Shown: positions 47,901 to 59,900 of the stretch, piece by piece
Layout of the letters: the number at the start of each line of letters is the position of its first letter
Numbering within the stretch: the first letter of the stretch is position 1
Assembly: GCF_011397635.1 (NCBI RefSeq)
Contig: NC_064755.1
Location: 34,521,559-34,585,558 of the forward strand
Reading direction: 5' to 3'
DNA from: Epinephelus fuscoguttatus
Taxonomy: Eukaryota; Chordata; Actinopteri; Perciformes; Serranidae
Length of the DNA stretch: 64,000 nucleotides
Translations under genes and position numbers: made by a program
Notes under the pieces: model-generated
The model's input: the letters and a program-made list of their open reading frames with translations, nothing else
Database searches by the model: none
Told to the model about the DNA's origin: nothing

Positions 47901-50900
47901 ACAAACATCTACTCGGTATCAATGATGAAGTCATGAGAATTTGGTGGTCAAAGGTCACTGTGACCTTGCCTTGATCTCTGACTGATGTTGTGATATCTAA
48001 AGAGGGCATGAAGAAACTTTCCTTAAAATTGGTACAAATGTTGACTTGGATTCAAGGATTTACTTATTAGTTTTTGGTGGTCATAGGTCAAAGATCAAGG
48101 TCACTGTGACCTGATCTTTCTCAATCTCATGAACGTGGTATCTCAAGAACACCTTGAGGGAATTTCTTCAAATTTAGCACAAACATCCACTTGGACTCAA
48201 GAATGAACTGCGTATAATTTGGTGGTCAAAGGTCACTGTGACCTCACAAAACATGTTTTGGGCCATTACTCAGAAATTCGTTTGCTAATTCTGACAAAAT
48301 CTCACACAAATGTCTAACAGGATATAATGATGAAGTGATGACATTTTGTATCCAAAAGGTCAAAGGTCAGCTTCACTGTGACATCATAATGTTCTGCAAA
48401 AACACTTTTCTGTCCATTATTCAGCATCATAACTCAGAAACAGAAGGGGACACATTTGGTCAGATACTGAACTGGTGATTCTAAATTTGGGTGTCCACCT
48501 TGAAACTGTGCTAATTGTATAGATCTTCTGTGCTGCCGTGGGGAAGGTGTATGTGAAGCATCCATGTTTTCACAGACATGGATGTAAGAGAAACTTGACA
48601 GGTTCACGAAGGGCATACAACCACGGGGTGATCATTTCTAGTTTTCTTTAATTTTCCCTGCTAGTTAATCTTAAAGACGAATCCATTATCATATTTATTA
48701 ACTGTCTTTTTGTGGATTGACTAGTCAGTTAATCAGTGAATTATTTCAGCATCACAACCAACTCTTAGCAAATAAAGCTTTAATACTACTTTGCATTGTG
48801 CCACTGCTCGCACAATCATATTTACCATATTTTTTCCACTCCACTGTTTTACTACCATGTGTACCTTGTGCCATTTACAGACACACTGTGTACACTGTAG
48901 TATTTAAGTATATTTGATCACATAAAAGACCATTTGCTTTAATTGTTTAAAGGGCGGATCATCTGTTTTCTTTGCTGTGTTTTTCAAATGGAAACTCCCA
49001 CTTAGCCGTAAGCAAAAAAGCAATGACAAAGGTCACAGCACTGATGCCCCTCCCCACCTCTCACCCTACGCACTTGCCATTTGCTGACAATGTCAGTTGA
49101 AGAGTGAGAAAAGTGTTAGCTTGGAGGTGGAACATGGTGCTTTTTTTAGGATAATTTTTATGGCTTTTATTAGATGGGACAGGATGAGCTTGATAGGGGG
49201 AGAGAAAGGGGATGACTTGCAGCAAAGGGCCCGAGGTCAGAGCTGAAACCACAGCCACTGCAGCAGGATATTGCCTTTGTACATGAGGCGCCCACTCTAC
49301 CAGTTGAGCTACTGGGCGCCCTGAACATGCATTTTGACGCTTAAACATAGGAACTTCGACAAGTATTTGACTTTACAGGTTTATGTACATCAGTAACACA
49401 ACTGGAAAGCTACAGAAAAAATAAATATATAAAATATATAAAAATAATGGATCCGCCTTTTCATTCATTGTTGCATGTTACAGAAATCCATGCAAACTTA
49501 AAAAACTCTGAGGTTTACTGGCTGTGTGTCGTCAGCAACAATTAATTTGCAAGGAATTAATTGCAGGAACAGAATTAGTAGAGATTACTGTGCAACAAAA
49601 GCGTGTAGGTGCACAACTTTTATTCATGCGGTTCTGCCATTGTGACTGTGCAGAGGTACAAATTGAAACAATCCTGTCATTGTTTCTCCTCATTCACTGC
49701 TGCCAGCTTGGTGATTCTGTTTGTCTTAGTTTTATCAGTTTTTCAAGCCCACCTGTCGACTCATTTTCTGGACACGACCAGCGACAAATTGAGCCATTTT
49801 TCATACCGCGATGAACATTGTTGTTTTGGTAATTTCCAATGCATGTGGTGACAAATTGGTGGAACCATTTTTCACTGCATGTTTCTCTGACGCGAGGATG
49901 TCTAATGATGCTTCTCATACAGTGCTTTTTGAAGAGCAAATTACCATCTGGTGACTTCTAGAGACTTTTTAAGCAGCCAGTAACTTCTCTCAAAGCCAGA
50001 GAGATTTCTGTTTTGCACGATTTGTCCCTGAACACACAGTTTAATCCTCACTGTCTCAGCAGGAGTCCCTGCTGGAGGAGGGAAGCGACAAGACCTTCTA
50101 CGGCTCAGATGAAGATGAGGACGAGGACGAGGAGGAGAAAGAAAAGAAGGCAGAGGCGACCACCATGGCCAAGAGGAAGCCGTATGTGATGGATCCAGAC
50201 CACCGGCTGCTGCTGAGGAACACCAAGCCGCTCCTGCAGAGCCGCAACGCAGCTGTAAGACCACTGCCTCTGAATAATACACACACCTTACATCAGTATA
50301 ATGGCCCATTAACTCTCCTCGAGGCAGTTGCCATGGTAGACATCATAATTGTTTCTCTCCAGCGTTATCCCACGTTGAACATCAGGTCCGATGATGTGAG
50401 CAGTCGAGGTCTTCAGATGCTCGACCTTCGCTCATGTTAACAAGCAGCTGAAGTGCCCTTGAGCATTTAATCAGATCTGACCTCTCACTCTGAAATGGGG
50501 ACAATTTCCCAAAGGAAATTAATAAAGCATCGCACCACATTACTAACTGCTGTGGTCACCTTGAAAGGCCCGCTTTGTTCCATGTTAGATGTTACAAAAT
50601 TCCCTTGACACACATTATTCTGCCTTTGTTCTGCTGCAGTCAAGCTGTTTGCTTCAAGGCAGTTCAAGATTAACCCTGTTCCTCTGGCAACTAATGTGTT
50701 TCCTTATCTTACATGTAGTGTAGCAGACAATCAGTGAGCTCTGTAATTGCGCTTTATGCAGCTTATTGTTTTGCACCTGCTAAGTAATTAATAAACGGTT
50801 CCTTTAATGGTTCCCTTTGCCCTGATGTCTTGAAGTAATTATATTGTTGGGGGCCTGTTTGAAGCTCTCATTTTGTTTATTTTATTCTCTACTCAGTACC

Positions 50901-53900
50901 TGGAAGTAAGAAACTCCCACTGCAGGTGCTACCTAAAGCAGCTAGGGCCAATATTATTATATTAAAGAAGTATTTCACTGCTGGAAAGATAGTCTCCTCA
51001 TAAAACTAGGCCGTCTGTGCAGTAGTAAGACACAAATACTTTTTGAAACTGGTGCTACATGACCAGAGAAATCAGAAAAAAAGAACTTGCTTTTGTTCAA
51101 GAGTTCAAGACGATACTGCTTGGCAACGTGAATGGAGTATGCAATTTCTACAGTAAGGAATTTTCATACCATTGGAGAACTTCAAGCCTAAAATATCACC
51201 TCAACGCAAAGCAGTTAACCCGGTTGTCAAAGCTAGCACAGCCTCTGATGCTAGTGCTAACAGTTACCCTCATTAAGCCACACTCGACCAGGCGTTCAGA
51301 TACAAAGTAATAGTAAGTCTACCTGTGACCGACTTACTAACTCTCTTGCAAAATGGATTGCAATGGACTGCAGACCACTTTGGGTGGTAGAGGACAGGGG
51401 GACAATTGTGTCCAAAATCCAGCAGCTTTACTACGACACATCTGCCAAAATTCATTTGAATTGAATTTTTAAAAATACTTTCACAGTAAAAAAATGATGT
51501 ACCCGATTAATTTACATTAATTAATCACAGAGCATGTAATAGTAGAACTAGTTTTTACATGAAACTGCTCATAACAAGTTCTGAAGATTATCTTGAGTAA
51601 CCGGGTCATGATTTTTGTAAAGAGACATTGCTGCTGAATTTTTCAAATTATTTTTTGGCTCTTTGAGCACCACAAGCTGAGTGCCATCTAGTTCCATTAT
51701 ACTGGAGAGAAGGCAGACATCTCCATGGCTGACATGTCCAACACTCAGCTACTCACACTAAAACAATCTAGACTGATAAATAACACTACAGGTAAGAGGG
51801 AAAATATATATTATTGATTTTGGGGTGAACTGTCTCTTTAAAAGCCCTAAAAAACACAACCCCTACTCTTGAATGCTTGAATGAGTCAGTACCAAAAGAA
51901 ATTTTGACCTTAGAGGCCAGAACATTGGCAGAATAAATCCATCATATTTTACATCTGCACTGCAACATACTGTATGGCGATGTAAGGCAGTGATGGTAAT
52001 GGACTGCCATTTTGAAAATGAATGAATTCTCAATGGAGAACAAAGTTGAACACCCAGACAGATGATATAATACATTAGCCTGGTTCCAGACCATAGACCC
52101 CGCCCACTCAACTGAGTAGACTTGCATGTCTGGTCTGGCATACTTCAATGAATTTGCGATTTATCTCGTCCAAATGATGGACGGACCAGTGAACGCCGGG
52201 GGTCTAGCGATTAGCCAATCAGTGCCACGCTGATGTCAAGCTGTATGCCAGTGGGTAACTGGTGAGGATAGCAACGATGGCGACCGCTATAGATCCTACA
52301 GACCACATTGACGATGCTATCGAGGTATTTCGCCACTACTCGCGTTAATGGAGGACAAAATTAAGGAAGCTGCTAAACTGGATTTAACGGCGATGCAGCT
52401 GGGCGTGCACGACGACGGAGACATTTTAAAGGGGCAATGCTCGCTTGTTTTGGGCACCCCTGAGGCATGGATACTAATGACGTAAGATTCTGGGTGAGTC
52501 GTTGATCTCTACTGATTGGTTAGGGAAAAATCAAATTCCCTCCCCCTTGTAAATCGCCTTCAATGGAAGCCATGTCAGACTGAAGGTTCTGGGAGCTTCA
52601 GTCTGACACTCTGGCTAATAATACCTGCAACTTTGTATTGTATTTTATATTGTGAGATTGGTGAAGATTTAACCCTCCATTTGTTTCCTCTGCATCTTCC
52701 AGGTGGTGATGGCTGTGGCCCAGCTGTATTTCCATCTTGCCCCTAAAGCAGAAGTTGGGGTGATTGCCAAGGCCCTGGTCCGTCTCCTAAGGAGCCACAG
52801 GTGAGTTAAAGTGTCTGTAATTTGAAATAAATCATCTGCTGTGATTGCTGTACCATAGATGTTGGCAGAAAATATTTTTGGAAGGGTAGTCAGACCAGCA
52901 GGAGCCGTCTCACAGTGTTATTGTGGCTGAAAATGGAGCGAAGGTTGAAAATGACAGCTGCCTTTATGAGTCTCAGTCGAAAAGGAAAAAAACAAAACAA
53001 AAAATACACAGCTGACTGTGATAAGAGGAAACTGTGAACTGAGCAAACTGGAAAACAGTGCGAGAACAAAACAAAAATGACAAGTGAGGGTAGTAAAATA
53101 AATCTGTGTAGCCCTGAAGCAGGAAGTGAAATTAAACAGGGAGCTCAGCGAGTCTGAGGTAAACATGAAGGCATAAACCATAAGGAGTGATGACGGCACA
53201 TAACCGGCCTCTCGCCTGTAAGTCCTGCAAACTGTCAGCTTCTTATTGAACGAGTGCTCTTGTGGCTCTGCGTGTGCTGTAATGGGATCATCACTCAGTA
53301 GCGGCCGAACAGCAGCATCGCTCTGTGGGGGATTTATCAGAAACACGTTGCACCGTACGATAAGTTTCATTAGACTTTATTATCCGTATGGAGTCTCGGC
53401 TCTAATTACAACACCGGTTCACTACCTTTAAGAATGATGCCTAGATGTTCAACAGGAAGGTTAGTGGGGGTATTCAATGCATTTTATTGGACTTGTTTGT
53501 GTAGAATACTACCTGTAAACCTGTCCAAATGAACATGTGCATAAATGCAGATGTCCTGCAGTTTGCATGGAGATCAAAAGTTTGCTTTTTTAAATTCAGT
53601 GTCTGTATTGCAAAAAAAAAACACCAACTATTACTTTTATTGAATTTTAATCTGAGGAATAAAACAAATTAAGATTCAGAATACTTATTGATTTGGGGTT
53701 TCTTTGTGTGTGGTACTGCCAGTGATTGTGGCTTTGTAGCCACATGCTTAACTATGACCGACACTTCTGTATTCTTTTCTGCCAAGTAGGAGATATGATA
53801 GCTGGGAGTAACTTCACATATCTCAGACTAAGAATTACAGCTGAAGATGAGAAGTATTTGTGAGGCTGCTGCTGCCTCACACAGAAAAGTTGAGCTACAA

Positions 53901-56900
53901 CAACTAGTTAGCTTGTGTTTGCATCTATCTGGCAGCAGCATCTCTAATTCGTCGCTTAGCTAATATCATTTCCAATAAGTAACTCAGACAGGCTACATGT
54001 CAGCAAATCCAACAAACTCTGTTAATGTTGACAGCTATTTTAGATTTAGATGAAAATGCCTATTAGTTTCAGTCACATTTTAGCCATTTTTATCCTTCAT
54101 AGTTTTAGTCTAGTTTTAGTCAACAAAATAAATTTTTAACATTTTAGTAATTCATAACATTGTAGTAACTTTTTTTTAATCTTTAAACTAATCCAGTGAG
54201 GTTAATTCATGTATTAGAAATTAGAATCAAGGTCACAGCTTGTATAAAAATTTCATTAAGACACATTTTTTCTACAACTATAAATAATTTCTGCACACTT
54301 ACAAACTGTCATGTCTCCATCAGAGTTTGACAGGTTTAAGGGCTGATTTATGAACACACACTTAATGATCATCATTTGAAAAGTTCAGCATCTCTATTTA
54401 TGCTCTCAAAAACTTTGACACCACAAATAACTAATCTGAGACAATTAGGATTTGTCCCCAGGTTCATTGTATACTCTGACTGATTGATCTCACTGTTAAA
54501 AAGCAGAAAAATAACTGCAACAAATAATAATATCTGCAATAATAATCTGCAACATGACCGACTAAAAACTAAACTTCCACCTCTGTTAGAGAAAATTAAT
54601 CTGAGTTCAGAGTGTTTACTTAAAGCACAGCTACACTGACAGATAACTGAGCCTCCTACCTGCCTGTCAAACAGTATCAAACCATAAACCTTACAGAGAC
54701 AGACTGAGGGGAGTCCTGCGGGGATCAGCTATGAAATCCAGCAGCTGGTGGCTGTTTGCTCCGCTGCCATTCAACGGCTAACAGGTGGAGCTAGCTGCTA
54801 ACAGCCACCTAACAAGCTCCACAAATCCATTCAGCAGCTCCACCATCCACAATCAGACACACACGGCTGATTATTTACTGCTGAATTGCAGCTCACAACT
54901 CGCACTGATGGCTGATGCTGCTCTGGTGTGAGTGTTTTTGCTGGCTAGCTAAACATCCTGGCGCAGACTATTTACTGGAGTTTACCAGCCTGTCACTCAT
55001 GCGGCATTTGAAGATTATTACAAGCACAGCTGTTCGCAGCTTTCAGTGTCTGATAATCCACCACTAACATTTTCATCACGTCTCGTCAAAGAAAATAAAA
55101 CAGATTTTGTCTTAGTTTTTGTTATTGAAATCTATTTTAAGCTCGTCATCGTGTCATTTTCATCATGGAAAAAAAGGCTGTTGACAAAAAAATTTCATCA
55201 AAGAAATTAACACTGAACAAACTGCCAATTTAGTGCAACATATTGGTATCTTTTGTTAGCCAGTTGAAAAATTTGATGTATTATTAACTAGACAGTGAGA
55301 GTTGTAGTGCCCAGATATGTTAGTGAGCTGATGACATCTTAAGTATTTGTCTAAATGAAGCTTTCCCAATTCTTTATGTTCAAAGAAATATTACCACTGT
55401 GGTTAAAAGCTGTGGACCTCCAATATGGCTGCAGTGTCTTTGGATAAGTAGGCAGGGAAGGACAGGAGAGAAAAGGGGACTGACATTTTATTAAATACAT
55501 CTGTTTCTATCCTGCTCATTTTCCTACATCGATCTCTCCTGTTTCTGTCTCCAGTGAGGTCCAGTATGTCGTCCTTCAGAACGTGGCAACAATGACGATT
55601 AAGAGAAGGGTGAGCTTCACCTGTTGGTACCTTCTGGTTGTTTCTGTGTGGATAATGAAATTATAAAATTCAGTGTTTTTTTTTTCTTCCTGTTCTTTGT
55701 GTTTCACAGGGAATGTTTGAACCGTACCTGAAGAGTTTCTACATCCGCTCCACAGACCCGACCCAGATAAAAGTCCTCAAGGTTCTTTTCTTTCCTATTC
55801 TATTTTATTGCTTTAGTCAGAATTATGCTGCTATCTGTTTTCTCTGTAATCCTCATGCTGGATCAGTGGAAGACTTTTAAGGCCCAAATGCACTGAGAGT
55901 GATAATTGACACGCTTCATTTGATGCTCCGATGGTGCACAGCAGACATAAAATATCAACACCTCTGAACCAGCAGTATAACAAGTTTGGAGTAGAGGCGT
56001 CAAAGCAGTTTGAGCATCTTAAAGCCCTTTGGGTGCGTGTTTTGCTGTTGAAAACAAAAGGTGTACTTCAAAACACATGCGTTAGATGCTTTCAGTGCAT
56101 TTGGGCCTTGAGGCATGATACTTTAATGTACAGCATATCTGCAGCCAGCATCTTTTGCCTGTCCACAATCATCTTAAAGGGATAGTGCACCCAAAAATGA
56201 AAATTCAGCCATTATCTACTCACCCGTATGCCGAGGGAGGCTTAGGTGAAGTTTTAGAGTCCTCACATACCTTGTGGAGATCCAAGGGGAGAGGGGGTAG
56301 CAACACAACTCCACCTAATGGAGGCTTACAGTGCCCCAGATTCAAACATCTAAAACCACATAATTGAAACCACAGAATATCTCCATACTGCTCGTCTGTA
56401 GTGATCCAAGTGTCCTGAAGCCCCGACATAAAAAGTTGTTTGGAAAAACGTCATTTAAACTCTGTTTTTAGCCACACACCTGAACGCGGTGCCCATGTCT
56501 CACGGTCACGGCATATGGGTGAGTAGATAATAGCTGAATTTTCATTTTTGGGCACACTATCCCTTTAAACCCACTTACGCTGAGTTAACGAATCAACTGC
56601 TATGAATTGGAGTGAAACAGTTTCTAAGATGAGAACATGAATGTGAAAAACGTACGATTTTACCAGTGAAATCACAGTCTTTGGTGCAGGTTCCAGTAAA
56701 ATCTTGTTAAAGGAAAAAGCTACACAGTAATTACAGTAAACATTGTTTGTATTTCACTTTTAAACTGTGTTTGCAGTGTTCAAAAAGGTTTTTTTCTGTG
56801 TATCGCAGCTGGAGGTTCTCACCAATCTGGCCAATGAGACGAACATTTCCACCATCCTCAGAGAGTTTCAGGTACGGTGGAGCGCTCTGTGAAGAGAGAA

Positions 56901-59900
56901 TTTTCTCTTTAATCAGGATTCATCATCTTCTTTTCTGTAATATTGTACTGAGTGAACACTTATTTCTGGCAGACGTACATTAAAAGCATGGATAAAGACT
57001 TTGTGGCCGCCACGATCCAAGCCATCGGCCGCTGTGCTACTAATATCGGCGAGGTGAGGGACACGTGTCTGAACGGCCTGGTGCAGCTGCTGTCCAACCG
57101 AGACGGTAAGTCTGTTTATTTGACACTTGAGACACATACAAAGAGTAGAATGAATAAATTGTTGTGGCAGACAGTATCGGAAATCAGGTCAATATGATAA
57201 TTTAATCAAGATTTTTCATTTGCGTTTGTAAATTATGAAATATACTTTACCTCAGTGGAAAAGAAGCAGCAGAAGATACATTTTAGACAACCTGTTACCT
57301 TAAGTGAGTAAGGGAATGAATTTAAATTTTAATACCTCATTCTAGGATGATGATAAGGGAAAACATATTGAGTGTTCATTCATGACTTATGACTCCTCCT
57401 CCTGTTGCACAGAGCTGGTTGTAGCTGAGTCTGTGGTGGTTATTAAGAAGCTGCTGCAGATGCAACCAGAGAAGCACAGTGACATCATAAAGCACATGGC
57501 GAAACTAACAGACAACATCCAGGTGAGCGTCTCATTTACAAACTCAAAACAGAAGCTTTAGGGGGTGATCACACAGAAATTAGACGCAAGAGACGCGGAC
57601 GCTTCAAAGACGCTTGAAATGCTAGAAGCGCTTATTCAATGCGCGCTAGCTACTGAAATAAGTTGAAAATATTTTAACTTTTCAGCGTCTACGCGCATTT
57701 TTAGACGAGCGTCTAAAAAGAAGCATCTAAAAAGACGCCAGAAAAATGCCTGTCTAAAAAGACGCTTGAACAGCGGTCAGACACACCGTATCATAGGAAA
57801 ACAATGGTTTTACTGGCGTCGCGTTTCTAGCGTTTCATCTTGGTGTGATCGCTCCCTTAATGTCAGAGTTTTACCTCCTGTTTTAAACTATCCTTTTGGA
57901 TTTTAACTTTACATTTAAAAGCTCCTGGGTTGTGGTATTAAAACAAGCTTGCCAAATGGGGGTTTATCCTGACAAAACCCAGACACAACCATTTGATTTG
58001 ATTGTAATTGTTCTCAGGTGCCGATGGCGCGGGCCAGCATCCTGTGGCTGATTGGAGAATATTGTGAGCATGTACCGAAGATTGCCCCAGATGTCCTGAG
58101 GAAGATGGCCAAGTCGTTCACCTGTGAAGAGGACATTGTCAAGCTACAAATCATCAATTTGGCTGCCAAGCTTTATCTCACCAACTCTAAACAGGTATGA
58201 ATGGTGTTTTCTGTGATTAGAGCGTAAAACTTTAACTTGTCAACAGTGTGTGCAGTGCCACCAAGCTTCAGTGTCGAAACATCACTGAAGCAAAAAGATG
58301 TTGGTTAGTTTTTGAATTTGTGGTGAGAATGTGTTCCTTCCTCGACCTGAACCAACTGCAGTCACATGACACATTGTTTGGGTTAAACATGAGCATGTTA
58401 CACTCCTTGAGGATTATTAATGTGCACCTCCTCCTGTACTGCCTTAATATGCACATTCAGCACATCCAATGCATCAAAACATTGTTTTCTAGTTGGAGCC
58501 GCGCCTCGTTTTCAAACTGTATGGTTTGACTAAAATGAACAATGACAGCAATATAGTCCACGATGAGCAGCGCTAAAATCAACCTGCGTAGTTGTCCCTC
58601 CATTGTGACATTACAAAGTGTCACATTTATCTTGCAAGTGTACTCTTCTTCAGCGTTTGGTTTACTTCCTGGATTATTCCCGCATGGAAATTCTGACCAA
58701 TCAAGAGCAGCTTTCTCACACAAGGCCTTTGATCCGGTTGTAAATGCTGCCGTGAGAACACGAACCAACTCTAGGCAATTATAGAACTTATTAACAAAAT
58801 GAGTCCCTGATTCAGACCAAAGAAAGACAACTCTAGGTCTGAAAGCAGCCTAAAAGTAAAATGTTTACATCTGAATTTTAGTGACGTAAAAGTATAATGT
58901 AGCAGAAAATTGAATTAGTCGAATTAGGTACCTCAAAATTGTACTTCAGTACAGTGCTTGAGTAAATGTACTTTCCACCACTGCCACTTACTACTTGTAG
59001 ATACATAGTAAGCATCTTACAACTCTCTAATTTGTCCTAGTAACGTTCTCTCTTCCCTCTCCAAAAACAGTTTAATAACAACAGTAATAAAATTATCAAG
59101 CCAAGAAACACAAGTTTTATTTCAGTTTTCATTTTAATTCATAGTTTCACACATAAATCTATTTCAATTTCTGTTTCATGCAGTTGGAAAGTGACGTTGG
59201 CAGCACTACAGTGAAACCAGACTGATGGTTAAGCACCACAGAAAGAAGAGATTCTGTGTTGCCAAATCCATGAGAGTCTGTTGCTGAGACGGAGATGTGT
59301 CTCAAACTAAATTAATTTTCTCCTGATTTGTCTTTCTGAAAAATGCAGTTTTAGTGTCAGAATGTTTGGAAGATATGTGGCTTGTGAAAACTGTGTCCAG
59401 TATTTACTTCTGTGACTATACCGCAGAGAATTGGTCATAATACTTACTCAAGTTCACTTGTCTTATTAGAGTGAAAAGACTCAGGGCCACGGCTAGTCTC
59501 CTAAAGGGGCGGGGCAGTGGTGAAACCCACGTGACACAGATGCAGGAAATTAATCTAAAGTGCGCAGTCTCAGTTGATCAATGGTCCCTGACACTGCTAA
59601 CTACCCAGAACACCATAGCAACCACCTAGCAACCCTTTAATTCACTCTAGCAACTACCTAGCAACATCCAAAAATCTTGAGAGACGACAGCAACCACCTA
59701 GTGACACTATCAACCACTTACCTGATGCAGTGTTTTGATATAATTGTTTATATGATCCTCATCTGACATGTCCTTTATGTTCCATCTTCTCACAGACCAA
59801 ACTGTTGACGCAGTATGTTCTCAATTTGGCCAAGTATGACCAGAACTATGACATCCGTGATCGGGCACGCTTCATCCGCCAGCTCATTGTGCCCACTGAG

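Noticed and set aside
47180..48420. CRISPR-like array
   Set aside because: Units are long, diverged and lack unique spacers; vertebrate intronic satellite.
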